Positions 1 through 10,642 of a DNA stretch of 64,000 bases are shown here, piece by piece. The stretch spans positions 40,006-104,005 of the forward strand of contig JASAMV010006598.1 in the NCBI GenBank assembly GCA_030248065.1, given 5' to 3'. Numbering within the stretch: the first letter of the stretch is position 1; the number at the start of each line of letters is the position of its first letter. Under the pieces are notes generated by a model, which was given only the letters and a program-made list of their open reading frames with translations, did no database searches and had not been told where the DNA came from. The translations under genes were made by a program, and so were the position numbers. This DNA comes from Rhynchonema sp. JSB1_4. Its lineage: Eukaryota; Nematoda; Chromadorea; Monhysterida; Xyalidae.

Positions 1-1
1 T

Positions 2-202
2 TCAACAACAACAACAAGCCCGACAGTTACGACAACAACAACAACAACAACAACGGCAACTCCGAACATAACAACGACAACCACAAAACGATCAATAGAA
101 ACGAGACGAATGGTGTCACTTGGGCTTGCGATTTTCGTGATTGCTTTTCTGCTCGTTTCCGCTGCTGCTTTTGCCGCGTTTGTGTGGTGCATGCGTAGAT
201 GA
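2..202 (+). CDS. C-terminal end of a Thr-rich type I membrane protein (5' partial)
   Basis: The frame that begins at base 2 is open from the window edge to a TGA at 200-202 (66 codons). It encodes a run of threonines with Ser/Pro/Ala, made by ACA/ACG codons. A basic patch follows (KRSIETRR), then about 24 hydrophobic residues starting LGLAIFVIAFLLVSAAAF, then the short tail CMRR. A Thr-rich mucin-like stalk, one membrane helix and a tiny basic cytoplasmic tail are typical of the end of a type I cell-surface glycoprotein. The ectodomain lies outside the window, so the family cannot be named. The ACA-rich stretch could have expanded as a microsatellite. The start shown is only the window edge; an exon boundary inside 1-120 cannot be excluded. 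Confidence 0.6.
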   Translation, partial: STTTTSPTVTTTTTTTTTATPNITTTTTKRSIETRRMVSLGLAIFVIAFLLVSAAAFAAFVWCMRR

Positions 203-796
203 CACATGATTATTGTGATACAAATACTAATGTTATGGTAAGATGGTCCCAAACCTGCTTGTGTATACCTACATCACTTTTTCTTTTCAAATCATACACG
301 GTTTAGGACATCGTTGGCAGTGCTCCACAACATGGACCTCCGGATCTTTTGTTTGCAATCCTCGCACGTGTGGGTATGCAATGGATATAACCCTCTACTG
401 TCGTTTCATGATTCATTAGGCCGCTGTCTGACAAAAGCTAAAAGCAAAAAGTTTACAACGCACTTTTTGCTTTTTGCTTTTGTCAGAGAGCGACAGCGAG
501 TTCACCGGAACTTTGACTGTTGCTCCTCCGCTATCAGCCACTCCTCCACCGTCACTCATCCGAAAAACGTTAAACATTATAGGTAAATGATTAGGGGACC
601 TTGATTTGCTTCGTAGGCATGATATTTATCACTAACAACCGTCCAAACCACCAAACACACAATCAACTGAAAAAGTTCGAACACTTTTGGCCGGGCCAAA
701 TCTCGACCAGGTGAAAACAAATCATGCTCACAGGCAAGCAATGCAGACAGATGGCTTGTTCTGCTGTAAAATTAATCAGTGACGTCATACCTAACC
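203..796. other. intergenic, no feature recognised
   Basis: This holds the presumed 3' flank of the membrane-protein gene. There is an imperfect inverted pair around 430-485 (AAAGCTAAAAGCAAAAAG against CTTTTTGCTTTTTGCTTTTG) that could form a hairpin. I see no exon with splice sites. Confidence 0.4.
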
Positions 797-1265
797 CAGG
801 GTTGGGCAAAAAAAACGACGGCGTTTTTTTCTTAAAAAACGACGTTTTGTTAAAAAACGTCTGGTTCGTTTTTCATTTTTTTTAAATCCTGAATTTCCTT
901 GATTTTCCCTGCATTTTCAGGAAAAGTATCCTGACTTTCAAGGAAAATCATTTTTTGTCCCATTTTTTAATAAAATTTTCGACAAATTTTTACTTTGTCG
1001 AGATACGTCGATACACGGAGTTTGACTTTCGATGATGACCCCGGCCAAAGTTGGTCCCATGATGCGGGTCTGATATTGGATGTAAACAACTCGCTAGAAA
1101 AGGGATAAAACCCGTTTATTTTGCCTCAGAACACATATAATTACTTCATTTAACCACGTTTTCTTCCCAACATGAGCGTTTTCCAATTTTTGTGGGGCAT
1201 GTTTTGGTCATCTGGGCGTTTAAAAAAATGATTTTTTTGAAAAAAGAGTTTTTTGCCCAACCCTG
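797..1265. mobile_element. hAT-type MITE, CAGGGTTGGGCAAAA family, copy 1
   Basis: The ends are CAGGGTTGGGCAAAAAA and TTTTTTGCCCAACCCTG, a 17-bp inverted repeat. Flanking octamers are ACCTAACC and ACCTAGTC, a decayed duplication (5 of 8 identical). The body is closely related to the copy at 45912-46410, including a stretch reading TTGTCGAGATACGTCGATA followed by GACCCCGGCCAAAGTTGGTC. It has no coding capacity and is too short for a transposase, so it is non-autonomous. Confidence 0.8.
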
Positions 1266-2303
1266 ACCTAGTCTACAGCCAATTCCAGGGTTGGATTAAA
1301 AACAGTTTTATTAGCGAACTTTTTTTAACTTTTTTGAATTTAAATTGTTTTAAAATTTACTTTTTTTATTCCGAACCACAAAAATTTCGGTTCTTAATGT
1401 GAAACAATTGTCGAAATTTTTTGTAAGTATGTTTGATTGTACTTGAGAATATAGGAATAGTTGACACCGACCAGTTGTGTTCACAAACGGGCAGTAGCGA
1501 GGTGATATTTTTTACGATGAGCCAGATAAAGTGACAGTTCGCGTTGGGGATAGTCTGTCCACCATATGTGCCTAAGATTGCAGTATAAAAAGTGATGGCG
1601 TGTCACGGGAAAGGTAACTGATTGGCGCATTTTTTAAGCAAAGTTACATGAAAACACCTGCATAACTCGCGGTTTTGGAACGATAATTTTAGACTTCAAG
1701 CAGATTTGACTTGCTGGAATAACTGAATGCGCACATAATGACGGCTGCTGAGGTAGTTTGGTACAGCCACGGACTGCCTAACGTTGTAATGACATTGTAC
1801 CGATTCGAAATACAAGCGCCGCCGGCGATTTTTTGAGCGTGATTCTACAGTGTTCAAGCATCAAAAATTATGTTACGTACGAATGTTGATTCAACGAAGA
1901 ACCCATAATCATATTTTATTAGTTTTCTGGTATATTTCGCCTGCTGCTTTTGTCGTTTTATGCGTGATGACGAGGTATTGTTCACCGGGTAGTTTTTCGC
2001 TGCGCAATAAAAACGAATTTTCAACTCAAGCCATTTAGAGTTTGAGAAACTAAGGCTTTCGGCTCAGCCGGACAAGACGCTAGCTGATGGAATGGATTCA
2101 TAGGTGTTTTGAAGCGCACAGTTCAACATTTATTTAGATATACATTGTCAGTGATTTCAGTAATGCCCAAATAAACGAATCATCAGCTTTAATGTGCGTA
2201 ATACGTAATACTATCATCTCATCACACAAGGAATGCGCAAATATCATATCTTCAGAAAAAGTTCAGAAAAGGAGCAGGTGTCAAGAGAAAAATTGTCTAT
2301 TTG
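1266..2303. other. intergenic, no feature recognised
   Basis: AT-rich DNA without an exon I can support. It is the 3' flank of the lectin gene read from the minus strand. Confidence 0.35.
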
Positions 2304-3297
2304 TTAACCTCGAAGATTGTGGGTCTCAAACGGATTATCTTCAAAAGTTCTTCTCTTCTTCAATCGCTTTCGCGTATTGCTCTCTGAATGCAAGATGCTG
2401 CGCAAAATAATTAGAACAGCAAAACTGATGATTCCACATTCCACCAACTCAATGTCATACTGGCACAAGAACGCGTTCAGCTTGAGCGAACAGCTGAGCG
2501 AATATAGTGATCGAGATTCCATGCTCACTGCAGCACAACAATGACCGGGGTGTGGATGGCCTGCGCCATTCGTTAATTGATTCATCAATACTGATCAATA
2601 GAGTGACTAAAAGTCATTGATTGATTCATATATTGACCTGTTTGAATCAATCTATTGATCAGTGCAGGATTAGCCAATCGACTGTTTGATGAATCGATGA
2701 ATTAAGTGTGACTACGTAATCAATTAATTTAGTCACTTATGTACCTTCAGCCCAGAGCTCCCCATTGACCGGCCTCCGATCCATCCAAAACCAATTTTTC
2801 TCCATCCCACAGTTCTTCCAAATCGGTGCATGGGCGCCCACCCACATGTAACTGACGTTGCGTGGCTAGAACAAGCAGGTTCGTGGGGCACGTTGAAACG
2901 AAACGAAGATAAATTTTTATATTTTACCGTCAAAGCTGTCAAATCAGTAGTTGTATCGTACGTGCCAAGAACGCCGTTGTTCAAATACCAATCCTTGCTT
3001 TTGCACATTTTCGCTTCCCATTTTCGTCCCATTGTCGCCCTTCCCACATAACATTTCCCAACGGCATCCCCGAACCATGCCAGTTGCTGTTTGTTGCTTG
3101 CGATATGGCGCTGAATGGGAAAGAATATATATAGAATGGTTATAACTTTATAGAATGGGAAGCAAATGATTCAGGGGTGGTGTTGTGGTGGAAAGATTTC
3201 GGATGGAATTGTCCACCTGACAAGCAGCTGTGCTGGCGTGCGCGGGGCCGATCACCAACAGGAACACACAGAAGAATAAGAATAAGCGCCTCAACAT
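2304..3297 (-). CDS. C-type lectin-domain protein B (signal peptide, one CTLD, candidate C-terminal membrane helix)
   Basis: Minus-strand exons 3217-3297, 2928-3110, 2745-2865 and 2304-2560 join in phases 0,0,1 to 642 nt (213 aa). Exon 1 is a clear signal peptide (MLRRLFLFFCVFLLVIGPAHA) ending at a CAG/GTGGAC donor. The CTLD has W-F-G...GKCYV near its start, YMWVGAHAPIW as the WIGL-like core, NWFWMD, ELWAEGHP, then GHCCAAV and FLCQ, which match the family's conserved Cys/Trp frame. After the domain come about 17 hydrophobic residues (VECGIISFAVLIILRSIL) and a basic tail (TRKRLKKRR), suggesting membrane anchoring. EPN/QPD sugar-binding triplets are not visible, so calcium-dependent sugar binding is doubtful. 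Exon phases equal those of the upstream paralogue at 4022-5756, so the two arose by tandem duplication. Confidence 0.78.
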
Positions 3298-4021
3298 GAC
3301 GATAATTTTGAAGATAAAGGCGGACTATGACAATTTTCCGTGACTTCTCGTTTTTTTTTTGGTAGACAAAAATGTAAAGCCAATGTGTACTCGGCCCGAA
3401 TTCCAGAAAGCGCAACCGCCACCGGGGGTAGTCGACGAATATTGTTCGTTCTTCTTGTGATTAAACATCGCTGTATTTCATAAAAGCTTTGCGGAAATCT
3501 ACATATCAGTCGGCAGTAATCCATTCCACTTCGAATATTCTGCACCGCTTTTTCACCCAGAAGAACTGCGCTGAACGAAAAAAATGCAGTCACCTTCCAA
3601 AGATCGCTTGTTGTCGTTCGAGCGCACAACATAAGCCAGCAGCGCAGAAGCCAGTGATCAAACTAATCGCAGACGTGTTCAAATTTTGGTGCCGGAAAAG
3701 TTCGATTAGGCGTTAAAAAGGATAAAAAACTTTTGGCAGTAGCAATCGGCGTTCTTTGGTCCACATATTTTCTTGCTCAACAACAAGATTCGTCAGTTTC
3801 TAGGGTTTAAAATTTTATGAACATTACTAAAACATAACAACAAATGTCTACCTTATCACAAAATCACCTTCCTTCTGAGTTCGCTATGCAAAAAGAAGTA
3901 ATCAACAAGGCTGGTTGACCGGTCCAAAATAAATCAATCAAATCCAGATGTATCACAAAAATCTAATTTCGTACCAATATTCGCACAGTCAGTGCAAAGT
4001 GAGGTGCGCTCAGTGCGACAA

Positions 4022-5756
4022 TCAAGCACGCCTGCAATTAAAGTCTTCCTGCATTTTTACGAGTGACGTTTTATTCGAATTCTGAAAATTTTCAAAAAAC
4101 ATCAGAAAGCGAACCAACTTGACATGATGCTGACACAAGCGTGCGTCCAACGGCTGGTAACAATCCATCGAGTGTAGTTTTCCGGTCGACGTGCTCACGG
4201 CTGCGCAACAACGGTTGGCCATCGGATGACCTGCGGAATGGCATCGATCCCAATCAACTTTGAACGTGGTTAATTTACTGAATCAGTTTAAATTAGTTGA
4301 CAAATCGAGCAATTGTTCGTGTCGTCGAGTGAATCAAGTTTGTAATCAATCAGACAAGCAAATCATGGATCAATGAACTGATCAGAAATAAACCAGTGAA
4401 CTGAAGAATTCAATTATGTAATCGATCACTCGATCAGAAAATCCTTAATTAAAACTAACTTATAACCATTAATTGATCGAATCCAGCCTATGACCGACCT
4501 GAAGTCCACAACGCCGGATCCACTTGTGTCTTGTCAGCTTTCCACACCCAATTCTCCACCTCATCGCATTCCAGCTGACGGGCGGCGGGCGCAGTCGGAT
4601 CCGGAACCTCTGGGGGAGGCACTCTTACGATCGGGACATTGGCACCCACCCAAATGTACTCGACCTTGTCGTTGTCTGGCTCGCTCTTGATCAACGACTG
4701 CAATACAGTTGAGTCGGGTCAAATTTGAATATTCAAGCCCCCCACGCGCCAACGGCAAATTAAAGGCTAAACGTTGTTTTGTGTGGCCAACGTGTGTAGG
4801 TAAGTGTTGTGTTGTGTCCCAACGATTACCAATGATCAACTTGATCGAAATTAATACTGAAACTCGATCGTTCAAATAAAATTTGTGTTGGCCTGGCAGT
4901 GGTTCAACCGTGATTTTAGTCGAAGTGCTTACCTCCAAATTTTGTCAAATTTGATTGTCTCATACTGCAGCTTGGATATCAGTCAGGGTTGTGTGTGGTG
5001 ATCAGATTTTTTATCGCTCCCGGACCGAGGTAAATTTTTAACTATAAGCCAATCTTTCACAACCAGAGCTTGATTGAACCACTGTGTCTTGTGGCGTCTG
5101 GATCCAACTTAGCGCGAGGCTCCATCAGACGATTTGATTTACGTGAATATATCAAACCGTCACTTACGGCAATCTCCTCCACATTCACTCCGGCATCGAT
5201 TTTCGCCAACACGCCGATTCGTAGGTGCACCGAATTGGGACAATCGTACGGAAACGATCGGCCCCACGCTTTGGGCTTGACTTTGACCACATAACATTTG
5301 TCGTTCACGGACGACCACCATGCGAACAGACGGTGATCGATTGCGGCGTGCCGCTGAGATAAAAGATGTGATCTTGTAAAGTCGAAACAAACTCTCGTAG
5401 TCTTTGTATCACTCGTACACCATATGACTGAAAAACATTTATAACTGCAAGTAGCTATTTGTAGTATGAGTTACAGCTACATTTTGTCTTCCGATGACCT
5501 TTGGTTTGAGTAGCTTTTAGCGGACAGGAACAGCTTTACCCAGCTGCACTCCTTTTTTCATGGTCTGCAGGTGCATCAGGTCGTCGTCGCTTTGGTACAT
5601 TTCTGAGATGTACTTGCGTTCCAGTTTTCATTTCTAAGTTTTTTGAGACACGCCTCACACCTCGCAACTGTAGCGGTCATCACCGTTCACGTGCTCTAAT
5701 CCAATCGTAAGCCAACAGGAAAGCCAAATGAACGTGATGGTGCTTAGAGACATCAT
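4022..5756 (-). CDS. C-type lectin-domain protein A (secreted)
   Basis: Minus-strand exons 5661-5756, 5168-5353, 4499-4697 and 4022-4230 join in phases 0,0,1 to 690 nt (229 aa). Exon 1 encodes a signal peptide (MMSLSTITFIWLSCWLTIGL, then EHVNG). Exon 2 begins RHAAIDHRLFAWWSS and holds NDKCYVVKV, aligning residue for residue with RHIASNKQQLAWFGD and GKCYVGRA of the neighbour. Exon 3 has YIWVGANVPIV, a proline-rich insertion, ENWVWKADK and PALWTSG. Exon 4 has HPMANRCCAAV, TGKLHSMDC and DARLCQ, the C-terminal CTLD cysteines. Unlike gene B, the C-terminus shows no clear membrane helix. A possible short intron (GTTGGT...TTTTCAG) inside exon 4 would change the tail. Canonical Ca-binding triplets are not evident. 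Function is inferred only as extracellular recognition. Confidence 0.78.
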
Positions 5757-6245
5757 GAAGGCTTCCGGTGCGCGTTTAGATGAAACGAGATTGGTCCGAA
5801 TAAAAGTCACTGGTCGAATATGAATGAATGATCAAACCGAATTGCAGATGAAACGTTCTAACGTTCTAGATCTGTATGGCTGATCAATTGAATTGACAGA
5901 TCAATCAAACCAGCCATCTGTGAACTGGTTTGTTGTGAAACATACGGGCAATTATTTTGTTTCCCCTTTCTCAGTCAATGCTGCATGTTAAGATTGTGTC
6001 GCGACACAGAATGAAAAACGGGGCATACACCCCCTACCCTCCGAAGGAATGTGTTGTTGCTGGCTCCAGTTTTTTTAGCGTGCTTTATGTTTGTGTGAGC
6101 GGCCAACATTATTTTCTCTTTATTTCGTGTGTGCGTCACTTGGTGCGACGACATCGTCCGATCCAAGTGCGGCCATAAACGATCAATTGTGTTGGGCTTC
6201 CAGATTTTCCTCCGCCATGATTTACAAGAGAAGAGAAGAGATATA
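5757..6245. other. intergenic, 5' flank of lectin A
   Basis: This should contain the promoter of the minus-strand lectin A gene, but no TATA or initiator motif is clear enough to annotate. There are AT-rich ATCAAT/TGATCA-type words around 5830-5920, like those at 2570-2720 and 4280-4490. Confidence 0.3.
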
Positions 6246-6499
6246 CCGTAAAAACCTAAATAGAAGGGGGGCTCTATTACCGTAAAAACCTAAATAGAAG
6301 GGGGGCTCTATTAACTCACTGACCCCATTTTGGGGGGCTCTATTACGGGGGGGGCTCTATTCCGGGGGGCTTCTATTAATTCACTGACCCAAACCGGAAA
6401 AAATTGTTTCCAGAAATACCCCTAAAAACAAGATTGACTAATTACCTATACGGAAATCCACCCGTTTTGTGTGTGCTTAAGCATAGTCCCATACTTAAG

Positions 6500-6572
6500 C
6501 TTTAGGCTTCTATTTCAGGCTTAGGCTTAGGCTTAGGCTTGCGGTTAGGCTTCGGCTTAGGCTTAGGCACCA
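6500..6572. repeat. degenerate TTAGGC run
   Basis: Repeated GGCTTA/TTAGGC hexamers with variants (GCGGTTAGGC, CTTCGGCTTAGGC). A similar run lies at 44078-44150. TTAGGC is the nematode telomere unit, but these are short, impure and embedded in transposon sequence, so a telomere is not implied. Confidence 0.55.
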
Positions 6573-6847
6573 GTCTGAATCAAATAAAACACACAGCCAC
6601 GACGAAAAACGGCTGTATCTCTCATGCACGCGTGGCGTGCTCGATCGGGTGGATTTCCGTATAATTAGTCGCTCGTCTAAAAACCCCAAAAAAGGGGTTT
6701 GGAAAGGATGTTTTTTTCGCTTGTAATTGCATTTATTCGTGTCCATTCGTCAATAAGAGGCGTATTATGTGCTCTGAACGAACAACAAACGTGCATAAAT
6801 GTACCTGTGCACCACTATCAAGCCTTAATACACTACTGTATAGGGGA

Positions 6848-7292
6848 CAGAGGTGGGAATCGGGCCGGCCCGGCCCGGCCCGACGTTCGGGCCGGGCCGG
6901 GCCGAGGTTTCCGGCCCGAACGGTCGGGCCGGGCCGGGGTGGCCGGCCCGAAAAGGCCCGACATCATCGAATTTCAATAAAAAAATCGTGATTTTTTAGG
7001 CTAAATTTGCCAAAATTTCTCGCGATTCTGCAAATTAGTACCGACTTCCATGATTATCAGGTATTTCTAAACCAAAAAACAGTAATTTTTGCACCAAAAA
7101 ATTGCTTCAAAATATCATCAGAAAAAGTCGGGCCGAAAAAATCGGGCCGGGCCGGGCCGGGCCGACTTTTTTCCAAGTCGGGCCGGGCCGGACTTCCCGG
7201 CCCGAACTGTCGGGCCGGGCCGGGCCGGGCCGACCCCCGGACCTCGTCGGGCCGGGCCGGGCCGAGGTAACCCGGCCCGATTCCCACCTCTG
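6848..7292. mobile_element. hAT-type MITE, GC-rich CAGAGGTGGGAAT family
   Basis: Ends CAGAGGTGGGAATCGGGCC and its complement GGCCCGATTCCCACCTCTG. The flanking 8-bp duplication ATAGGGGA lies at 6840-6847 and 7293-7300. The uninterrupted target (TGTATAGGGGATGTTAC) is preserved at 10846-10862 in the second copy of the host element, which proves the insertion. Subterminal parts are GGGCC/GGCCC arrays around an AT-rich core. Confidence 0.93.
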
Positions 7293-7405
7293 ATAGGGGA
7301 TGTTACTTTGGGGGGGCTCTATTCTCCGGGGGGGGGCTCTATTAATTCACTGACCCCTTTTTGGGGGGCTGTATTACGGGGGGCTCTATTCCGGGGGGGC
7401 TGTAT

Positions 7406-8508
7406 CAGGGTTTTTTTTTCAAAATTCACTAGGTGCAACTTAGGTGCAACCCCCCAATTTTTAGGTGCAAGCTGGCCAAAGTAGGTGCAACCCCTATTTT
7501 GGACAAAAAACGCCAATTTTAGGCTTTTTTGCCAGGTTGTGTGTTCAATGCTATTTCCATGCTTTTAGAAGTTCAATAAAGTTGTAACGCTATGAATGCC
7601 TTTTCCTTTAGCAAAAGCAAACTTTTCAGGGAAAGTTCAACTTTTTGTAGCACATTTTGTACTAGTTTCAAACAGTAAAATTTTCATGTCACCATATCCA
7701 CATTTGGGGGTCACGTACGAATCAATTACTTTCGCTGTTCATTTACTGTGTGGGTATCTAATACTGTTGTCATGCTCTGCTCTAGTTCTAGTCAGTGTAG
7801 TTCCTGGGGGGAGGGGGTCCCCTCCTAAGGTACACTAACCGCCGCGACCAAGGTACACTAGTACACTAACCGCCGCACCAGGCACACTAACCGCCACAAT
7901 TTTTGCCTAAAATAGGCATTTTAGCCCAAGATGGGCATTTTAGGCCTAAAATGGGTAATTTTCAGGTCAATGTTGTCAAAAGTCGCCAAAATACCCTATT
8001 TATGGAGAATTTCTTCAAAAAAAATGGCAAAAATAGGTTAAATTTTTTACCTCAAAGGACTTTTTCCTGAATTTTGGTCTGCCCCCTCCTTCCCCCCACA
8101 GGGAGGTACACTAACCGCCGCACCGACAAAGTGGGTAGGTTCACTAACCGCCTCGCCGGACCAGGAACTACACTGATCCTAGTACAGCATGTATTTGTTT
8201 TGAATCTTATCACCAGCACACCAGGTACTAACTGTGTACGAAATCAATCAATCAGATCAATATTTTTTGTCGATGTCGACCAAATGCTTCGATGGAATTT
8301 ATTGGAAGGAAAAGGAAGAAGGAAAAGCCGCGCAGCGCATTTTTTTGTTTCTAAGCTTTCCAGCCTTAAAAGATGCTGTATAAATGCTAAATTAAGCAAA
8401 TAAGGGCCCAAAATTTTAGGTGCAAGCTTGCACCTAACCCTGAATTTTTAGGTGCAATTCTGAATTTTTAGGTGCAAATTGCACCTAAAAAGTGTCTAAA
8501 AAAACTAT
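7406..8508. repeat. unit rich in TTAGGTGCAA words inserted in the mariner-like copy
   Basis: The left edge is CAGGGTTTTTTTTTC at 7406, after the host word GGCTGTAT. AGGTGCAA repeats occur at about 7430-7500 and again at 8415-8490, partly inverted (TTGCACCTAA). The right edge is not resolved; host sequence AGGTTTTTACGG resumes at 8511. It contains the hAT MITE at 7793-8175. Confidence 0.5.
7793..8175. mobile_element. hAT-type MITE, CAGTGTAGTTCCTGG family, subterminal word GTACACTAACCGCCGC
   Basis: The left end CAGTGTAGTTCCTGG and right end CCAGGAACTACACTG are perfect inverted repeats. Flanks GTTCTAGT and ATCCTAGT agree at 6 of 8 positions. The subterminal zones repeat GTACACTAACCGCC next to G- and C-runs, and the core holds AAAATGGGNATTTT-type palindromes. 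Confidence 0.85.
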
Positions 8509-8896
8509 GGAGGTTTTTACGGTAATTCACTGACCCCATTTTGGGGGGCCTCTATTACGGGGGGGGCTCTATTCCGGGGGGCCTCTATTAATTCACTGAC
8601 CCGAACCTGAAAAATTGTTCCCAGAAATACCCCCAAAAACCCCTAAAAAGGGGTTTGAAAGGATGTTTTTTCGCTTGTAATTATGGGTGGGCACAATACC
8701 CAATACCCAATACCAATACCACCCAATACCAATACCAATACCAGTGTTTGGTATTGGTATTGGGTCTAATTCTGGTATTGGGTATTGGGTATTGGTATTG
8801 AAGCTGGCCTGGTATTGGTATTGGGTATTGGTATTGGGTTTACCCAGGTATTGGGTCAAAACCAATACCCAATACTAATCCAGAAAAACCCAATAC

Positions 8897-9736
8897 CAGT
8901 GTGGTGGCAGGCCAATCGACCCAAGATACCCTGGGGGGGGAAGGTTTCGGACTTACTCGAGATACCCCCAGAGGCTACCCAAGATACCCCTATGGTCCGT
9001 CAAAAGGCGAAAAAAGGCCGTTTTTTGCATGCAATTTTACTGCAAAATTGGCCTAAAAATGGGTACTTTTTGACATTTTTGCCGAAAATTGGCCTAAAAT
9101 GACTATTTTTGGGTGTTTGCGCGCGGAGCGCGCGATTTTTAGGTGTTCCGAGGTCGAAAAACACCTATTTTTGCCTTTGAAAAGCATAAATCTGCTTACT
9201 CGAGATACCCTTTGGCAGTGTAGTTCCTGGTCCGGAGGGGGAACAGGCGGTACCCCCTTTTTTTCGGAGGGGGAACAGACGTACCCACCTGGGGGGGGGG
9301 AGGGACCCGGAAGGGGGGGGGAGGACCCAAATTTGGAGAAAAGTCATTTTTTGAGGTCGAAAATTTGGCTCATTTTTGCCCCTTTTAGGAAAAAATCTCA
9401 ATAAAAAAGGTATTTTGGCGATTTTTGACGACATTGACCTAAAAATCACTCATTTTATGCCTAAAAATGCCTATTTTAGGCCAAAATTTGCCTATTTTAG
9501 GTAAAAATTGGGGGAGCAGACGTATCCGGAGGGGGAACAGTGGGGCAGACGTACCATCGAGGGGGAACAGACGTACCCGAGGGGGGACCCCCCTCCCCCC
9601 CAGGAACTACACTGCCCTTTGGGGTCGGCTCGAGATAGATACCCTTCCCCCCCATCCCCCCCTAAGGGTTGACTCGAGATAGATACCCCTTAGGGGGGGA
9701 ATCCCCCCCCATCCCCCCCCCCCAGCCACTACAGTG
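8897..9736. mobile_element. hAT-type MITE, CAGTGTGGTGGCAGG family, interrupted
   Basis: Starts CAGTGTGGTGGCAGGCC and ends CCAGCCACTACAGTG. The perfect 8-bp duplication CCCAATAC lies at 8889-8896 and 9737-9744. The family word is ACTCGAGATA(GATA)CCC near both ends; the core holds GCGCGCGGAGCGCGCG. It is split by the element at 9216-9614. Related intact copies lie at 39983-40389 and 53429-53863. Confidence 0.92.
9216..9614. mobile_element. hAT-type MITE, CAGTGTAGTTCCTGG family, subterminal word GGGGGAACAGACGTACC
   Basis: Ends CAGTGTAGTTCCTGG and CCAGGAACTACACTG; perfect duplication CCCTTTGG at 9208-9215 and 9615-9622. It interrupts the element 8897-9736, whose uninterrupted sequence at this point (ACCCTTTGGGGTCGGC) is seen at 40279-40294. 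Confidence 0.93.
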
Positions 9737-9765
9737 CCCAATACCAAACCAATACCAAACCCAAT

Positions 9766-10227
9766 CAGTGTAGTACTTGGTTAGGGTGTTGACGATAGAT
9801 AGATTGGGACCCGAAATGTGTTGACGATAGATAGATGACCCAAGTCCGAAATCTGGGGGGGTCGACCCAAACTTGTTGACGATAGATAGATGGTGGGGGG
9901 GGGTCGCCAAAAATCAAGGTATAGTATAGTGCACTAAGCAGGTAATAATGTGTAAATATTAATGAAAATGTAGTTAGATGTACTAAATCCGCGCGTAGCG
10001 CGCGATTATTGCCTATTTGGGACAAAAAATACTGATTTTAAGCCATTTTGAGGCAAAAATACCCATTTTGGGGTCGAAATGTGTTGACGATAGATAGATT
10101 GTTTCCAGAATTTGTTGACGATAGATAGATTTGCCCATAAATGTTGACGATAGATAGATGAAATCAAAAAGTGTTGACGATAGATAGATGAATTTGGGGG
10201 GGACCCCCCCCCCCAAGTACTACCCTG
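9766..10227. mobile_element. hAT-type MITE, CAGTGTAGTACTTGG family, copy 1
   Basis: Ends CAGTGTAGTACTTGG and CCAAGTACTACCCTG; perfect duplication AACCCAAT at 9758-9765 and 10228-10235. It carries seven direct copies of GTTGACGATAGATAGAT, three before and four after an AT-rich core that contains CGCGCGTAGCGCGCG. Confidence 0.93.
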
Positions 10228-10430
10228 AACCCAATACCTGACTCAAAACCCAATACCAAACCAATACCAAACCCAACCAACCCAATACCAGACCAAAAAC
10301 CAAACCAATACTAAGACCAATACCCAATACCCAACACCAATACCAACCCAATACCCAATACTCAATACCAATACCAACCCAATACCAAACCCAATACCAG
10401 GCACTTCAGTCGTATTGATCTGGTATTGGG

Positions 10431-10642
10431 CATGGATTTTTTTTAACCAAATTTACTAGCTTTTTAGCTACTAAATTTTTTGAAAAGCTAGTAAATTTTC
10501 AAATTTAATAGCCTAAAAGCTACTAAATTTTGTATTTTAATCAAAAAAGCTAGTAAATTGGCTTTTCAGCGGCAAAAAGGCTACTAAATTTTTTATTTTA
10601 CTAGCTTCTTGCTACAAGCCCATTTTGAAAAAATAAACCCTG
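10431..10642. mobile_element. small hAT-type MITE with TAGTAAATT words
   Basis: The left end CATGGATTTTTTTTAACC and right end GAAAAAATAAACCCTG are imperfect inverted repeats. Perfect duplication GTATTGGG at 10423-10430 and 10643-10650. The interior repeats AGCTAGTAAATT and TACTAAATTT in both senses. Confidence 0.75.

Noticed and set aside
2570..2720. ATCAAT/TGATTG-rich stretch as a regulatory array
   Set aside because: Words are irregular and also present in lectin A introns; no consistent spacing or known site.
6848..7292. Open frames of about 60-130 codons rich in Gly/Arg/Ala/Pro over the GGGCC arrays
   Set aside because: They arise on both strands from the GGGCC/GGCCC repeats of a MITE; no start context, splice pattern or family match.
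9788..10190. CRISPR-like look of a 17-mer at regular spacing
   Set aside because: Animal genome, spacers of irregular length, repeats confined to a transposon with TIRs and 8-bp duplications, no cas genes.
9766..10227. Frames reading repeated SIYRQH or IYLSST
   Set aside because: They are translations of the GATAGATAGAT repeat and recur in all three copies of the element; not a protein repeat.
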